From Ilex aquifolium (lineage: Eukaryota > Streptophyta > Magnoliopsida > Aquifoliales > Aquifoliaceae), in NCBI GenBank assembly GCA_951799425.1, contig OX637391.1, positions 13,076,551 through 13,140,550 of the forward strand: a stretch of 64,000 nucleotides of DNA, given 5' to 3'. The translations under genes and the position numbers were made by a program. Below, piece after piece: positions 1 through 10,091 of the stretch. Position 1 is the first letter of the stretch, and every line of letters begins with the position of its first letter. The notes under the pieces were generated by a model. The model was not told where the DNA came from, did not search any database, and saw only the letters and a list, made by a program, of their open reading frames with translations.

Positions 1-606
1 GTGGTGTTGGGTTATGCAATACTCACGGGTACTTCCACGGGCTAATGGGTGATCAATGGTTGACAAAGGACCCTCGGTTTTCGGGGCGTCACATGGAATC
101 TTCCTTATCAACTCTCTCACATTTCAGTTTCTAGTGTTCTAGAGAATTGCCAATTATCATCGTCGTTACTCTAACCTAGATCGAATCATTATCCCCTAAA
201 TCCCATTGAGTTGGTGCAACAAATTGGAGAAGGAAAGGAATCTACTGTATATAATTATATATGTTCATGGTGTCTATTTGTAAGTTTTATTCAATTTTTG
301 AAGTTTTTGATTATTAGGGTTTGTGTTTAGATTTAGATTTGTGTCTATTTAATGTGAAATCTATGAACTATAATTTGAAATTTGTGATTTGGGACTTGTG
401 CATTTGAGACTTTTGAACTTTTGATTGTGGATTTGAGATTTAGCATTAGAGCTCGGTTTTGGCTCGAGCTCGGCTTGAGCTTGTGCCAAGCCAAGCTTGA
501 ACAAAAATTTGGGCCCAGTGTTCGAGCTTGAACAGGCCTTGAAAATTTTGAGTCAAGCTTAAGCATACCAAATCTTGGAAGGCTCAACTCGATTAACACC
601 CCTAAC
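1..606. repeat. Partial insertion interrupting the E0 integrase
   Basis: AT-rich non-coding DNA whose left end lies outside the window. Positions 440-545 hold repeated GAGCTCGG / GGCTCGAGC words, and the right end reads AACACCCCTAAC. It abuts, in mid-domain, the integrase reading frame that opens at about 619, so I infer an insertion into that older retroelement. The terminal sequence is reminiscent of non-autonomous DNA transposons (TAGGGGTGTT on the other strand), but without the left end the class cannot be decided. No open frame of interest was seen. Confidence 0.35.
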
Positions 607-618
607 AACAATTAACAG

Positions 619-1012
619 AGGAAACTCCCTACGTGTTAGTTTAAGGGATGGAAGAAATTATCCTACTAGAGATAAGCCTCCCAACTCTTAGGTCTGAATT
701 GGCAGACAGTACAAAAAACGAGGAGTCCATCGCCAAGGACTTGGACCTGGTAAAAGAACAAAGGGAGTCGGCAGCCATAAGATTGTCATCCTATCAACAA
801 TAGATGTCTCGAGCACACAATAGAAAGGTTAGCCCAGGAGGATTCTTGGTCGGGGATCTATTCCTAAGAAAATCGTAGGCACCACCAGGGAACTGACAAA
901 AATAAAGCTCGAGGCCAACATGAAAGGATAATAAAATGTCACATTAGTTGGTGGAAATGAGTCTTACAAACTCAAAACATTATACGGGAATCCACTTCTG
1001 TGACCCTGGAAC
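619..1012 (+). pseudogene. E0: integrase C-terminal fragment of a Tat-like gypsy element
   Basis: Translation from 619 gives EETPYVLV, then a segment ending KNEESIAKDLDLVKEQRESA, then a stop followed by HNRKV and GDLFLRK. This lines up residue for residue with the end of the intact integrases of E1 (about 7710-7980) and E2 (about 24000-24260), at the GETPF..FGTEA...NLDLLDEKRD...YYNKRV...GDLVLKK stretch. At least one in-frame stop and, after about 860, frame decay show it is dead. The upstream part is replaced by the insertion at 1-606. Downstream (1013-1640) is the post-pol region, and the element's antisense gene is cut in two by E1. Confidence 0.75.
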
Positions 1013-1640
1013 ACAGTAAACCTACAAAAGTGCTACTTTTGAAGTACCTTCAAAAGAAAGCAAAGATCCAAGTGCCTTCGATCAGCAAGCTGGAGTGCCT
1101 TCAATAAGAAAGAAATGGACCTGAACTATCTTCAATATTAGCTAAATTGACCTAAAATACCTTCAAGATTAGCTAGGTAGGTCTTTAAAACTATAAGGCG
1201 TTTTATATCAATAAAAGATTTTTTCACTTACAAAGTGCCTTGTAAAATCTGTATAATCAATTGAACCTTTGTCAAGGCAAAGGAAAAAGTCCTACGAATA
1301 GTTCTAAACATAAGATCCGAGTAGGCTCAGGCATTAAACAACTACTGCCAAGGCATAAGAGAGACAAAATGTAAAGATTGAACCTGATCAAGCTTAGGCC
1401 CAAGGCTCGACATGGTGGTGAAGGAAAAAGGGTAAAAATTTGAGCCCGAATATTCGGTGGGTCGGTACAATAGTCATCACAAGTGACCAACATGAATGCC
1501 CAAACCCCTCATTGAGGCTGAGCCTCTTAGCTAAGGGGAAGGGGGCATGAAATTTTTTTAATTATGAAGGCCTGAACCCTTCATTGATTTCGAGCCTCTC
1601 TGCTAAGGGAAGGGGCCTGAATTTTTGTGAATGTAAAAAA
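1013..1640 (+). repeat. E0 post-pol region with hairpins and degenerate tandem repeats
   Basis: A perfect inverted repeat CTTTTGAAG-TAC-CTTCAAAAG lies at 1036-1056, followed by degenerate 'GTGCCTTC' repeats. At about 1489-1628 there are two roughly 70-bp imperfect direct repeats, each with a CCTCATTGA/CTTCATTGA start and an AGCCTCT..GCTAAGGG core; the first contains GAGGC-TGA-GCCTC. This occupies the same place (pol end to antisense gene) as the hairpin arrays of E1, E2 and E3. Confidence 0.5.
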
Positions 1641-1721
1641 CCAACCAAGGATCACAAAAAAATTCATTATATTAATTAGAAGATTTGAGTACATGTTTAA
1701 AACAAAAAGAAACTACACTGT

Positions 1722-1907
1722 TTAGGGAACAACAGGATCTGGAACAGCAGGATCTGAAATGACAGAATCTGGAGCAACATGACTCAAAGCACCAACAACA
1801 TGACGAGGGAAGAGCTCGGAGGTCAGCAGAACACCGGTAGCCAGTAGAGCTTCATCCCAACCCTTCTTGAAGTTTACCTTCTCAATCTGGCTAACTTTTT
1901 TGGGCAA
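1722..1907 (-). pseudogene. E0: C-terminal end of antisense accessory gene (cut off by E1)
   Basis: The minus-strand frame contains NFKKGWDEALLATGV, matching EFFKKGWDEALRAAGV in the E3 accessory gene (about 39010-39060), followed by a Ser/Pro/Val-rich tail ending ...DPVVP. The rest of the gene lies beyond E1, at 15128-16840. The frame continues without a break up to the E1 target site, so E1 jumped into this gene. Function is unknown; the family is discussed under the E1 and E2 accessory genes. Confidence 0.65.
1903..1907. repeat. Target-site duplication of E1, left copy (GGCAA)
   Basis: GGCAA directly precedes the 5' LTR and is repeated exactly at 15123-15127 after the 3' LTR. Five-base duplications are normal for Ty3/gypsy integrase. 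Confidence 0.9.
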
Positions 1908-2601
1908 TGATGATGCCAAGAATAAAACTGACACGTGCTCAGTTAGTGAGCTCAGCTCGGGAGCTCAGGTAAAATAAGCTGAGCTCCCCCCCCTAGCCAT
2001 GGGCTGAGCTCGCCCAGCCAGCATTGACACTCCCTGCTAAAGATTCGAGATGAGAGATGCCAAGGGGCCAGCAAGATGACAACGGATACCCTTACAAAGG
2101 AAGTAGAACCAATCCAAGGCATGAAACCCGTATTCAACCATGATCCCCTCCTAAAACTAAGAAAAATCCCGTGGAAGAAGGCAAGGATCTCTCCGTTTGA
2201 AACCAGCCATAAGGAGTTTGGGTAACTCCGGAATTAGAGATGAAGATAGGGAGCAATCCCTTCAATGTAGGATATAATTCCGAATTAGAGGTAAGCATGA
2301 GGCTATAATAAGGGAGGGACAACCTCCATTAAGGGGGACCCGAGTATTCTACTATAACACGTTCAATTCATCAATAAAGAGAAGGGAACAAGAGCCTCCA
2401 TTAGAGAGTGGATTAGCCGAGCTCATTAGCCGGTGAACCACTATACTTTTACTGCATTTCACACACTACACATCGATTGATTAGAGCGTTCATCCACCAA
2501 TTCACGAGCCTTGTAGTTCAGATATCATACCCAGCCCTACGCAGATCGTACATACCACACAATCCAATCCCATAGCTCATACGCACAGTTTGACGCCATC
2601 A
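1908..2601 (+). repeat. E1 5' LTR
   Basis: Direct repeat of 14430-15122, bounded by TGATG...CCATCA. U3 begins with a GAGCTC-rich stretch containing a perfect 10-bp inverted repeat (GGGAGCTCAG, loop of 10, CTGAGCTCCC) at 1959-1988. A TATA-like TATAATA lies at 2304-2310 and an AATAAA at 2373-2378, giving a plausible promoter and polyadenylation region. Short ORFs in it are not genes. Confidence 0.93.
2304..2378 (+). promoter_or_regulatory. E1 LTR core promoter and poly(A) signal (TATAATA ... AATAAA)
   Basis: TATAATA at 2304-2310 is followed about 65 bases later by AATAAA at 2373-2378; the same pair occurs in the 3' LTR at 14825 and about 14894. Order and spacing fit a short R region. The transcription start is inferred, not seen. 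Confidence 0.45.
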
Positions 2602-2604
2602 GTT

Positions 2605-2622
2605 TGGCGCCGTCTGTGGGAA
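2605..2622 (+). promoter_or_regulatory. E1 primer-binding site
   Basis: TGGCGCCGTCTGTGGGAA starts three bases after the LTR end and is identical to the E2 site at 18837. The leading TGG pairs with a tRNA CCA end. I have not assigned the tRNA. Confidence 0.85.
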
Positions 2623-2663
2623 CGACTGTTCCTGTTACAAATAAACTGATTCCTCAGTGACTG

Positions 2664-5600
2664 ATGGTAACAACTCGAAATATGAGCAGAAGTCAAACAA
2701 ACCTACCACGAATGCAAGATCAGCAGGAAGCCACCAACGGCAGATAACCAGGGAACATCCAGGAGACGAATTCCCCCATTAATAACGAGTTGGAGGCCCT
2801 TCGCCTCGTCAACCAACGATTACTAAAGGAAAATGCAGAGCTATCAAAGCTCGTACAACGCCCACAAGAGGCACGACCGGCCCAAGAAGGCCAGAATAAC
2901 CCCCCTTACAGGGAACGGCGACACTGGGACCCCCTCAGAGAGGTCGACGAAGGAGGAGAAAGCAGCCAGACCAGGGGGCATGCTCCTTATGTGCCCCCTA
3001 GGAATGGCCATAACGACGAGATGCAAAGTCAGAACGACGGGGGCGATAGGGATGATTCTTTCCCTTATCCGCCGGACAGGAAAGAGCAGCACTGGGAGCA
3101 ACGCTTCAAAGACATCCAACAAGAGCTCAGCCACATGAAGGAGGCTGTAAGGAGTAAAGCTCCGGTTACAATGGATGTCTTGGTTCAGCAAACCGAGTCC
3201 CCATTCACCACGGGGGTGCTACACTTCCCTCTCCCACCGAAGTTCAGGATGCCTCAAATAGAGGTCTTTGATGGGTCTAAAGATCCCGTAGATCATCTCA
3301 ACACTTACAAGAACCAGATGGAGCTACATGGATACCAGGATCCCGTACGCTGCAGAGCTTTTGCCATCACATTGAAAGGCTCAGCCTTAGCCTGGTTTCA
3401 CAGGCTCCCACCAGCCTCGATCTCATCCTTTAAAGAGCTCTCCATTGCTTTCGTATCTCACTTTATAGGAGTCCGGATATACAGAAAACCAAGCTACCAT
3501 CTACTGAACGTGAAGCAAGGTCCCCAAGAGAACCTGAGGTCTTATGTCCAAAGGTTTAACTCAGAGACATTGAAGGTAGACGTCCCAGACGAAAAATTCG
3601 CCATAACTGCTTTCATTGCAGGACTGGGAGTGCAGTCAAAGGACTTGATGTTTTCTATATCAAAGAACCCTCAGGCAAGCATGGCTGAGGTGTTAGCCAA
3701 GGCAGAAAAGTATATAAATGGCGAAGAGGCACTCCTTTCTAAAGTAGGAGGAACATCCTCACGAAAGGAGAAGGAAAAAGAAGAGAAGAGAAGAGACAGG
3801 AGTCCCAGGAAGGAAAAAGGGCGAGAGAGGTCCCCCAGAAAAGATAGGGACCGCTCGCCAAAGAGAAGAGGAAATGTCAGAGACCGCCTGGGCCCCATGC
3901 AGCCTGAACTGCAGCCCAGATATGGACCCCAGCGATTCACCCCACTCACCGCCGCTGTGTCGCAAGTTCTGTACGAGGTCCAAAACGAGAAGTTCTTAAG
4001 ATGGCCACCTCGAATGAAGGCAGATTCAGCCAAAAGAGACCCCACCAAGTACTGCGATTACCATAGAGACCATGGTCACCACACTGATGACTGCATTCAA
4101 CTAAAGAAGGAGATCGAGTTTTTGATCCAACGAGGTCAGTTACGTCGTTTTGTAGCCAATGACAACCAGAACCGAGCTCTTCCCCCTCCACCACCTCGAC
4201 AGCAGGCACCGGCACCGCACCAGCATCCTCTAGGGGAGATCAGAGTAATATCAGGAGGGTTCGCAGGAGGCGGAGAATCTAGCTCGGCCAGGAAAGCGCA
4301 CCTCCGCCGGATCAGAGCCGAAGAAGCTCTCGAAGTGTACGCTGTATCCAAAGCACCACGCATAGATACAACTATCACTTTTTCGGACGCTGATTTGGAG
4401 GGATGCCAGTACCCGCATGATGACCCATTGGTGGTGCGAGCAGTGGTGGCTAATAGAACTATTCATCGTGTTCTAATCGATAATGGGAGCTCGGCAGATA
4501 TCATTTTCGCACCTGCGTTTGATAAGATGGATATAGGAAGGGAAAGACTCGAGCAAGTAAGCACTCACTTGCTGGGATTCTCCGGGGAAAGGGTGCTTCC
4601 CCTAGGCTCAATCCAGCTCGTGCTCACCCTAGGGGACCCACCTTGCCAAGCCACTACCACAATAAAGTTCCTAGTGGTCGACCCACCCTCTGCATACAAC
4701 ATCTTGCTTGGGAGGCCATCCCTTAATTCTATGAAGGCAATCCCATCTGCCTACCATTTAGTCGTGAAATTTCCTACGGACAATGGAATCGGAGTAGTCC
4801 GAGGAGACCAGTGGGTGGCAAGGGAATGCTACATGGCTTCTGTGAAAAGGAAGGAGGTTGAGAACATCCAACTGGATGAGCTCGACATGAGAGACGAAAT
4901 GGAGACAAGACCAATGCCATCGGAAGAGCTGGAACCAGTTCAGCTTGATGAGAAGCCAGAGCACCTCGTTTATGTGGGTTCCAGACTAAACGCAGAGCTC
5001 AAAGGTCTCCTTATCCAGTTCCTAAAGGAGAATATGGGAGTGTTTGCGTGGAAGCAGGAAGACATGGAGGGAATTGACCCTTCGGTTATCACCCATAAGC
5101 TGAGTGTAAATCCAGCTTGCAAACCCGTCAAACAAAAGAGGAGAAGTTTTGCCCTAGAAAGACAAAAGGCGATTAATGAGGAGGTCAGCAAGCTCCTCCA
5201 TGCCAAGGCCATCAGGGAAGTTGACTACCCTACTTGGTTGGCGAATGTGGTTCTCGTCAAGAAAACTAATGTCAAATGGCGATTGTGCATTGACTTTACT
5301 GATCTCAACCGAGCATGCCCCAAGGATAGCTTTCCTTTACCTCGGATTGACTTAATAGTGGACGCCACAGCCGGGCATGAGCTCCTTAGCTTCATGGATG
5401 CCTTCTCAGGATACAACCAGATCAGGATGGATCCAGGCGATCAGGAGAAGACCTCCTTCGTAACAGAACAAGGAACATACTGTTACCAGGTCATGCCCTT
5501 CGGGTTGAAGAATGCTGGAGCCACTTACCAGCGGCTGGTAAATAGGATGTTCCAAAAACAGATAGGAGCATCCATGGAAGTTTACATAGATGATATGCTA

Positions 5601-8135
5601 GTAAAGTCACTAAAAGCAGAGCTCCACATCGAGCACTTAGCAGATTCGTTCCGAATCCTAAAGGAGTACAGAATGAAGCTCAACCCTGCGAAATGCGCAT
5701 TTGGGGTCTCGGCAGGAAAATTCCTGGGTTTTATAGTTAGCAGCAGAGGAATTGAAGCTAACCCAGAGAAGGTTAGGGCAATGATGGAGATGCAGTCACC
5801 ATCCAATACAAGGGAGGTGCAACGCTTGACAGGCAGGATAGCTGCCTTGAGCCGTTTCGTGTCTAGAACAAGTGATAAATGCCAGCCGTTCTTTCAGATA
5901 TTAAAAAAGGCGTTCCAGTGGGATGCCAAGTGTGAAGAAGCATTTAAAGCCCTGAAAGATTATATGAGCTCTCCTCCCGTACTGGTGAGCCCTTTAGAAG
6001 GGGAGGTCCTTATTCTATACCTGGCGGTTTCAGAGTTTTCGACAAGCGCAGCGCTGGTCAGGGAGCGAGACAGAGCTCAGCAACCAGTCTACTATTGTAG
6101 CAGAGCTCTGAGGGGGGCAGATGAGAGATACCCAAAGATGGAGAAGCTCGTCTTAGCGTTGGTGACAACAGCCAGAAGACTCAGGCCCTATTTCCAGGCT
6201 CATACTATCGAGGTTCCAACAGACCAGCCAATGAGGCAAGTACTACCTAAGTCAGAGTCCTCGGGGAGGTTGGTTAAATGGGCCATAGAGCTCAGTGAGT
6301 TTGACATAAGGTACAAACCAAGAACTGCCATCAAAGGGCAAATTTTGGCGGATTTTATTGCAGAGTTCACAGCGGCAGCACCTGTGGAGACCACAGATTT
6401 AATACCGGACCTCCCCATATGGAGACTCTCAGTGGATGGGGCTGCTAATGCGCAGGGAAGCGGTGCAGGAATGATCCTGACCTCCCCAGAAGGAATAGAC
6501 GTCGAATACGCCCTCAGATTTGGGTTCAAAGCTTCAAATAATGAGGCAGAATATGAAGCCGTCATTGCTGGGCTTAATCTTGCTTATTCTATGGAAGCAG
6601 AGCAGCTGGAGATCTGCAGCGATTCTCAACTGGTGGTGAAACAGATAGAAGAGGCCTACGAAGCAAGAGGCGAAAAGATGGTCCTTTACCTCAAAAAGGT
6701 ACGAGAAATAATAAAAAAATTTGTGCAAGTTAAGGTTAGACATGTGCCCAGAGCAGAAAATTCACGAGCAGATGCGTTGGCAAGATTAGCCACTGCCTCG
6801 CAAGAAGACTTGGATAGACTAATACCAGTGGAACACCTCCCGGAGCCTTCAGTGAGTGTCGAAGAAGAGGACATGCTATCAGTCGAGGCTCAGCCGAGCT
6901 GGATGGACCCCATCATAGGGTACCTGCAGAATGGGGCTTTGCCAAGTGATGCTAAGGAGGCATCCAAGCTGAAGACCAGGTCTGCCAGATTGTCACTGCT
7001 ACAAGGAAGTCTGTACAAACGTGGATTCTCAACGCCTCTCCTTAAGTGCGTAGGAGATGAGGATGCCAACTACATACTCAGAGAGGTACATGAAGGAATA
7101 TGTGGCAATCACATAGGAGCTCGGGCCTTGGCAGGAAAAGTGCTGAGGCAAGGGTATTATTGGCCCACCATGCTCAAAAATGCCACCGACTTAGTAAGAA
7201 AATGCAAGACTTGTCAGGAGCATGCCAATGTGTCCCACTGTCCTCCCGAGCCCCTAAGCTCGGTGGTAAGCCCATGGCCTTTCCAGCAGTGGGGTTTGGA
7301 CATTCTGGGACCCCTTCCCACCGGTGTGGGGCATTGCAAGTTTGCCATCATAGGAGTAGACTACTTCACCAAATGGGCAGAGGTCGAACCTTTAGCAACC
7401 ATCACAGAGCAAAAAGTTCAGAACTTCGTTTGGAAGTCAATAGTTTGCAGGTTTGGAGTTCCCAGAGCGTTCGTATCTGACAACGGAAAGCAGTTTGATA
7501 ACTCAAAATTTAAAAGCTTTTGTGCAGAGCTCGGGATCAAGAACTACTTCTCAGCTCCTGCTCATCCTCAGTCCAATGGGCAGGCAGAGGTCACAATCAG
7601 AACAATAAAGTCAGCTTTGAAGACCAAACTAGAAAACCTAAAGGGCAAGTGGGTGGAATACGTCCCTGAGGTATTGTGGGCCTACAGGACCACCGTCAGA
7701 TCTGCAACTCAGGAAACCCCCTTTGCTCTGACCTTTGGAACCGAGGCAGTAGCCCCTGTGGAGATAGGGCTCCAATCACCAAGGGTGAAATTTGCAGATG
7801 CCGAGCACAATGATGAATCCCTTCTGTTAAACCTCGATCTCTTGGATGAAAAAAGGGACAGAGCTCTGCATCGCGTCCGCATTTACCAAAGGAAAACTGC
7901 AAGGTATTACGACAGGAAGGTAAGGCACCGAAGCTTCAAGGCTGGAGAGTTGGTACTTAAGAGGCTTCTGCTTGCAAGAAAGGATCCCACGCATGGAAAA
8001 TTGGGGCCCAACTGGGAAGGGCCCTATATCGTGTCAAGGGTAATCCGACCCGGGAATTACGAACTGCAGACAGAGGAGGGAAAAGTCCTACCTCACTCGT
8101 GGAATGCTGAGCACCTTAAGAAGTTTTTTCAGTAA
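2664..8135 (+). CDS. E1 gag-pol polyprotein (one nonsense codon at 2745)
   Basis: One frame encodes the whole Gag-Pol. The natural start is probably ATG 2664 (MVTTRNMS), because E2 starts with the matching MVSTRNMS. In E1 that frame meets TAA at codon 28 (2745-2747), after which it is open for almost 1800 codons to 8135. In order, by nucleotide: coiled coil 2790-2870; gag core 3243-3700 (DHLNTYKNQMELHGY...AWFHRLPP); Arg/Ser/Pro-rich basic stretch 3755-3870; zinc-knuckle-like C-x2-H-x4-H-x4-C at 4054; aspartic protease LIDNGSSADI at 4473; reverse transcriptase YIDDM at 5583; gypsy RNase H about 5990-6360; second, archaeal-type RNase H (VDGAANAQGSG) from 6430; integrase HHCC from 7089; integrase core WGLDILGP 7290, SDNGKQF about 7477 and SNGQAE about 7572. 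No chromodomain follows. Without the TAA this would be a complete replication polyprotein. Initiation at a downstream ATG (about 3018) would spare the gag core. Confidence 0.93.
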
Positions 8136-8213
8136 GTGTTATCTGTAATAGAGCTACTTTTAAATAAGAATGAGCAAGTCTTTTATTCATCCTTCAATGG
8201 CTCCCAAAGTAAA

Positions 8214-8565
8214 GATGAGCTCTTCAGCTCATAAATACACGATAAGCTTCAAAGCTTATGAATGAAAGATGAGCTCTTCAGCTCATAAATACACGATAAG
8301 CTTCAAAGCTTATGAATGAAAGATGAGCTCTTCAGCTCATAAATACACGATAAGCTTCAAAGCTTATGAATAAAAGATGAGCTCTTCAGCTCATAAATAC
8401 ACGATAAACTTCAAAGCTTATGAATAAAAGATGAGCTCATCAGCTCATAAATACACGATAAGCTTCAAAGCTTATGAATGAAAGATGAGCTCTTCAGCTC
8501 ATAAATACATGATAAGCTTCAAAGCTTATAAATAAAAGATGAGCTCTTCAGCTCATACAAGCTTC
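8214..8565 (+). repeat. E1 post-pol tandem array: about 6.5 copies of a 54-bp hairpin unit
   Basis: Units start at 8214, 8268, 8322, 8376, 8430, 8484 and (partial) 8538. Each contains two inverted repeats: GAGCT-CTTC-AGCTC, and ATAAGCT-TCAA-AGCTTAT. The array begins 78 bases after the pol stop. Tandem repeats in the 3' untranslated part of plant Tat/Ogre elements are known; the regular stem and 4-base-loop design is what I see here. Confidence 0.9.
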
Positions 8566-9002
8566 AAGGATCATAAAATTCAAGACTGGTCTTTTCTTGA
8601 AGACACCAACAGTCAAATTCAAGGCTGAACTCTTCTTGGAGACACCAACGGTCTTTCCCCCACTACTAGTGATCCTTGTGCACTGCCTACACCCTCAAAG
8701 ACCTCGAGAGGTCCAGAGCAACAGAGAACACCTACGAGGTCAGATGAAAAGTAAGGTCAGTATCAGCATGGTCTTCTGTTTTCCATCAACATTCGTAGTC
8801 CGACCTATGGAATCAAACACAAGAGCAAGAATTCGAGACGCACCCCTCAACTCATAAAGAATTGCGCATGTAAAAAAAAAAAAGAAACGAAAGATCTGAT
8901 AATCAAGAGTATCCAAAGTACAAATATTCAGAAAAATATGGGGAAAGATTATAGTTTGGCATCATTCAAGAAAAGAAAGAAAGATACGAGGAAACAAAAA
9001 TC
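8566..9002. other. E1 spacer between hairpin array and antisense gene A
   Basis: No convincing gene. It contains two imperfect copies of a CTTCTTGGAGACACCAACGG-like word (about 8598 and 8632), a poly(A) run at about 8872 and A-rich DNA. An 86-codon plus-strand frame (8597-8857) has no recognisable content. The antisense gene's 3' end and poly(A) signals would fall here. Confidence 0.5.
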
Positions 9003-10091
9003 TTAGTTCTTCTTAAACTGAGACTTCAGCTCGGCCACTTCCTCCTTCAGGCGAGCATTCTCCTCCTTCAGCTCATCCCTCTCTTGCTTGGCCTTATGGA
9101 GTGAGTCAAGAAGCTTTTGACCTACTGGGGTGAGGAAGATAGTGGATAAAGAGTCAGGGGAAAATGAGCCATCCCTCCTACGCCTCTTTGAGCTAGCTCC
9201 AGCATCCCCGTCCTCGTCAGAATCCCCTTCCTCATCAGAATCAGAGAAAGAGGTCCAGGAAGAATAGGGGACGGAAGAAAACTCAAATTCAGTAGCCTCA
9301 GCCCCAAGCAGATAGAGGTTTGCGCTCGTCATCAGCTCGGAGTAAGTCTTAGACTCAGCAAGCAGCAGCTCGTTGATATTCACCATCCCTGGCACGTCCA
9401 GATCAGGTGGACCTGCGAAACGCAAAACATGGTAAGAGCATACCTTCCAAAGGAAGTGTTCAAAAGAGCTCGGCTTGAGCTTACCAATGCGAGAGAAGCT
9501 CTTCCAGGACCGAGGGATCCTAGCTTTACGACAGCAATCCTCAGGAGACCTCCAGGACTCTCCAGAGGTGAAGAAAAAACGCTTAGACCACCCTTCAGGA
9601 TTGGAGGGAAGATCTAGAACCAAATGACGTAAACTGAAATTCCTTCAACGGAAGAAACTGAAGCAGGGGGCATCATCTTCTTCAATCTCGAAGAAGTATA
9701 GAAACTCAGAGACGAAGGGGAACCTGCCAAGGGCGTGCAGGCGGCAGAACAAGAAAAAGCTTACCATAACAGCCCATCCTCGTGGAGAAAGGCGAGAAGG
9801 ACACAGGCCATAGTAGGCAAGAACTCGCCCAACGGCCGGATGAATGGGAAGGCGAAGTCCCATGTCCAGAGCACCTTCAAAGAAGCAGACTTCGCCTCGA
9901 GGGAGGTAGTTGCAGGGCTCGTCAGGGGTAGGGACTCGCAAATGCAAGTCAAGATCAGGAAAAAACCGTTTCTTGATATCCACCAAATCAGTAGATCCAA
10001 GTATTGAAGGAGGCAGATAGCGACAGTGCGACTTCCATTCGATTCCAAAGGAGGTGCGTTCCTGGAACAGAGAAGAAGCAGAAACAGCCAT
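9003..10091 (-). pseudogene. E1 antisense accessory gene A (PF04195-like domain plus coiled coil; 2 exons)
   Basis: Start ATG 10091 (MAVSASSLF). The conserved domain reads GEVCFFEGALDMGLRLPIHP...GLCPSRLSPRGW (about 9790-9910), the signature of the plant 'putative gypsy type transposon' family, followed by PSNPEGWSKRFFF. Predicted exons on the minus strand are 10091-9485 and 9412-9003, with a GTAAGC...CGCAG intron of 72 bases at 9413-9484. Exon lengths 607+410 give 1017 bases, a whole number of codons. The second exon carries an acidic Ser/Asp/Glu segment, a KRRRR basic motif and a C-terminal heptad-type coil (RDELKEENARLKEEVAEL). An in-frame TGA at 9647-9645 interrupts it; relatives suggest Arg there, so CGA to TGA is likely. 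It matches E2 gene A in layout and in the TPDEPC and RDxLKEENARLK motifs. It runs antisense to gag-pol; function unknown. Confidence 0.8.

Noticed and set aside
1952-2322. Short minus ORFs repeated at 14461-14843
   Set aside because: They lie in the two E1 LTRs and owe their duplication to that.
9413-9443. 31-base intron with GTATGC donor in E1 gene A
   Set aside because: Too short for plant splicing; the upstream GTAAGC donor at 9484 gives 72 bases and agrees with E2 gene A.
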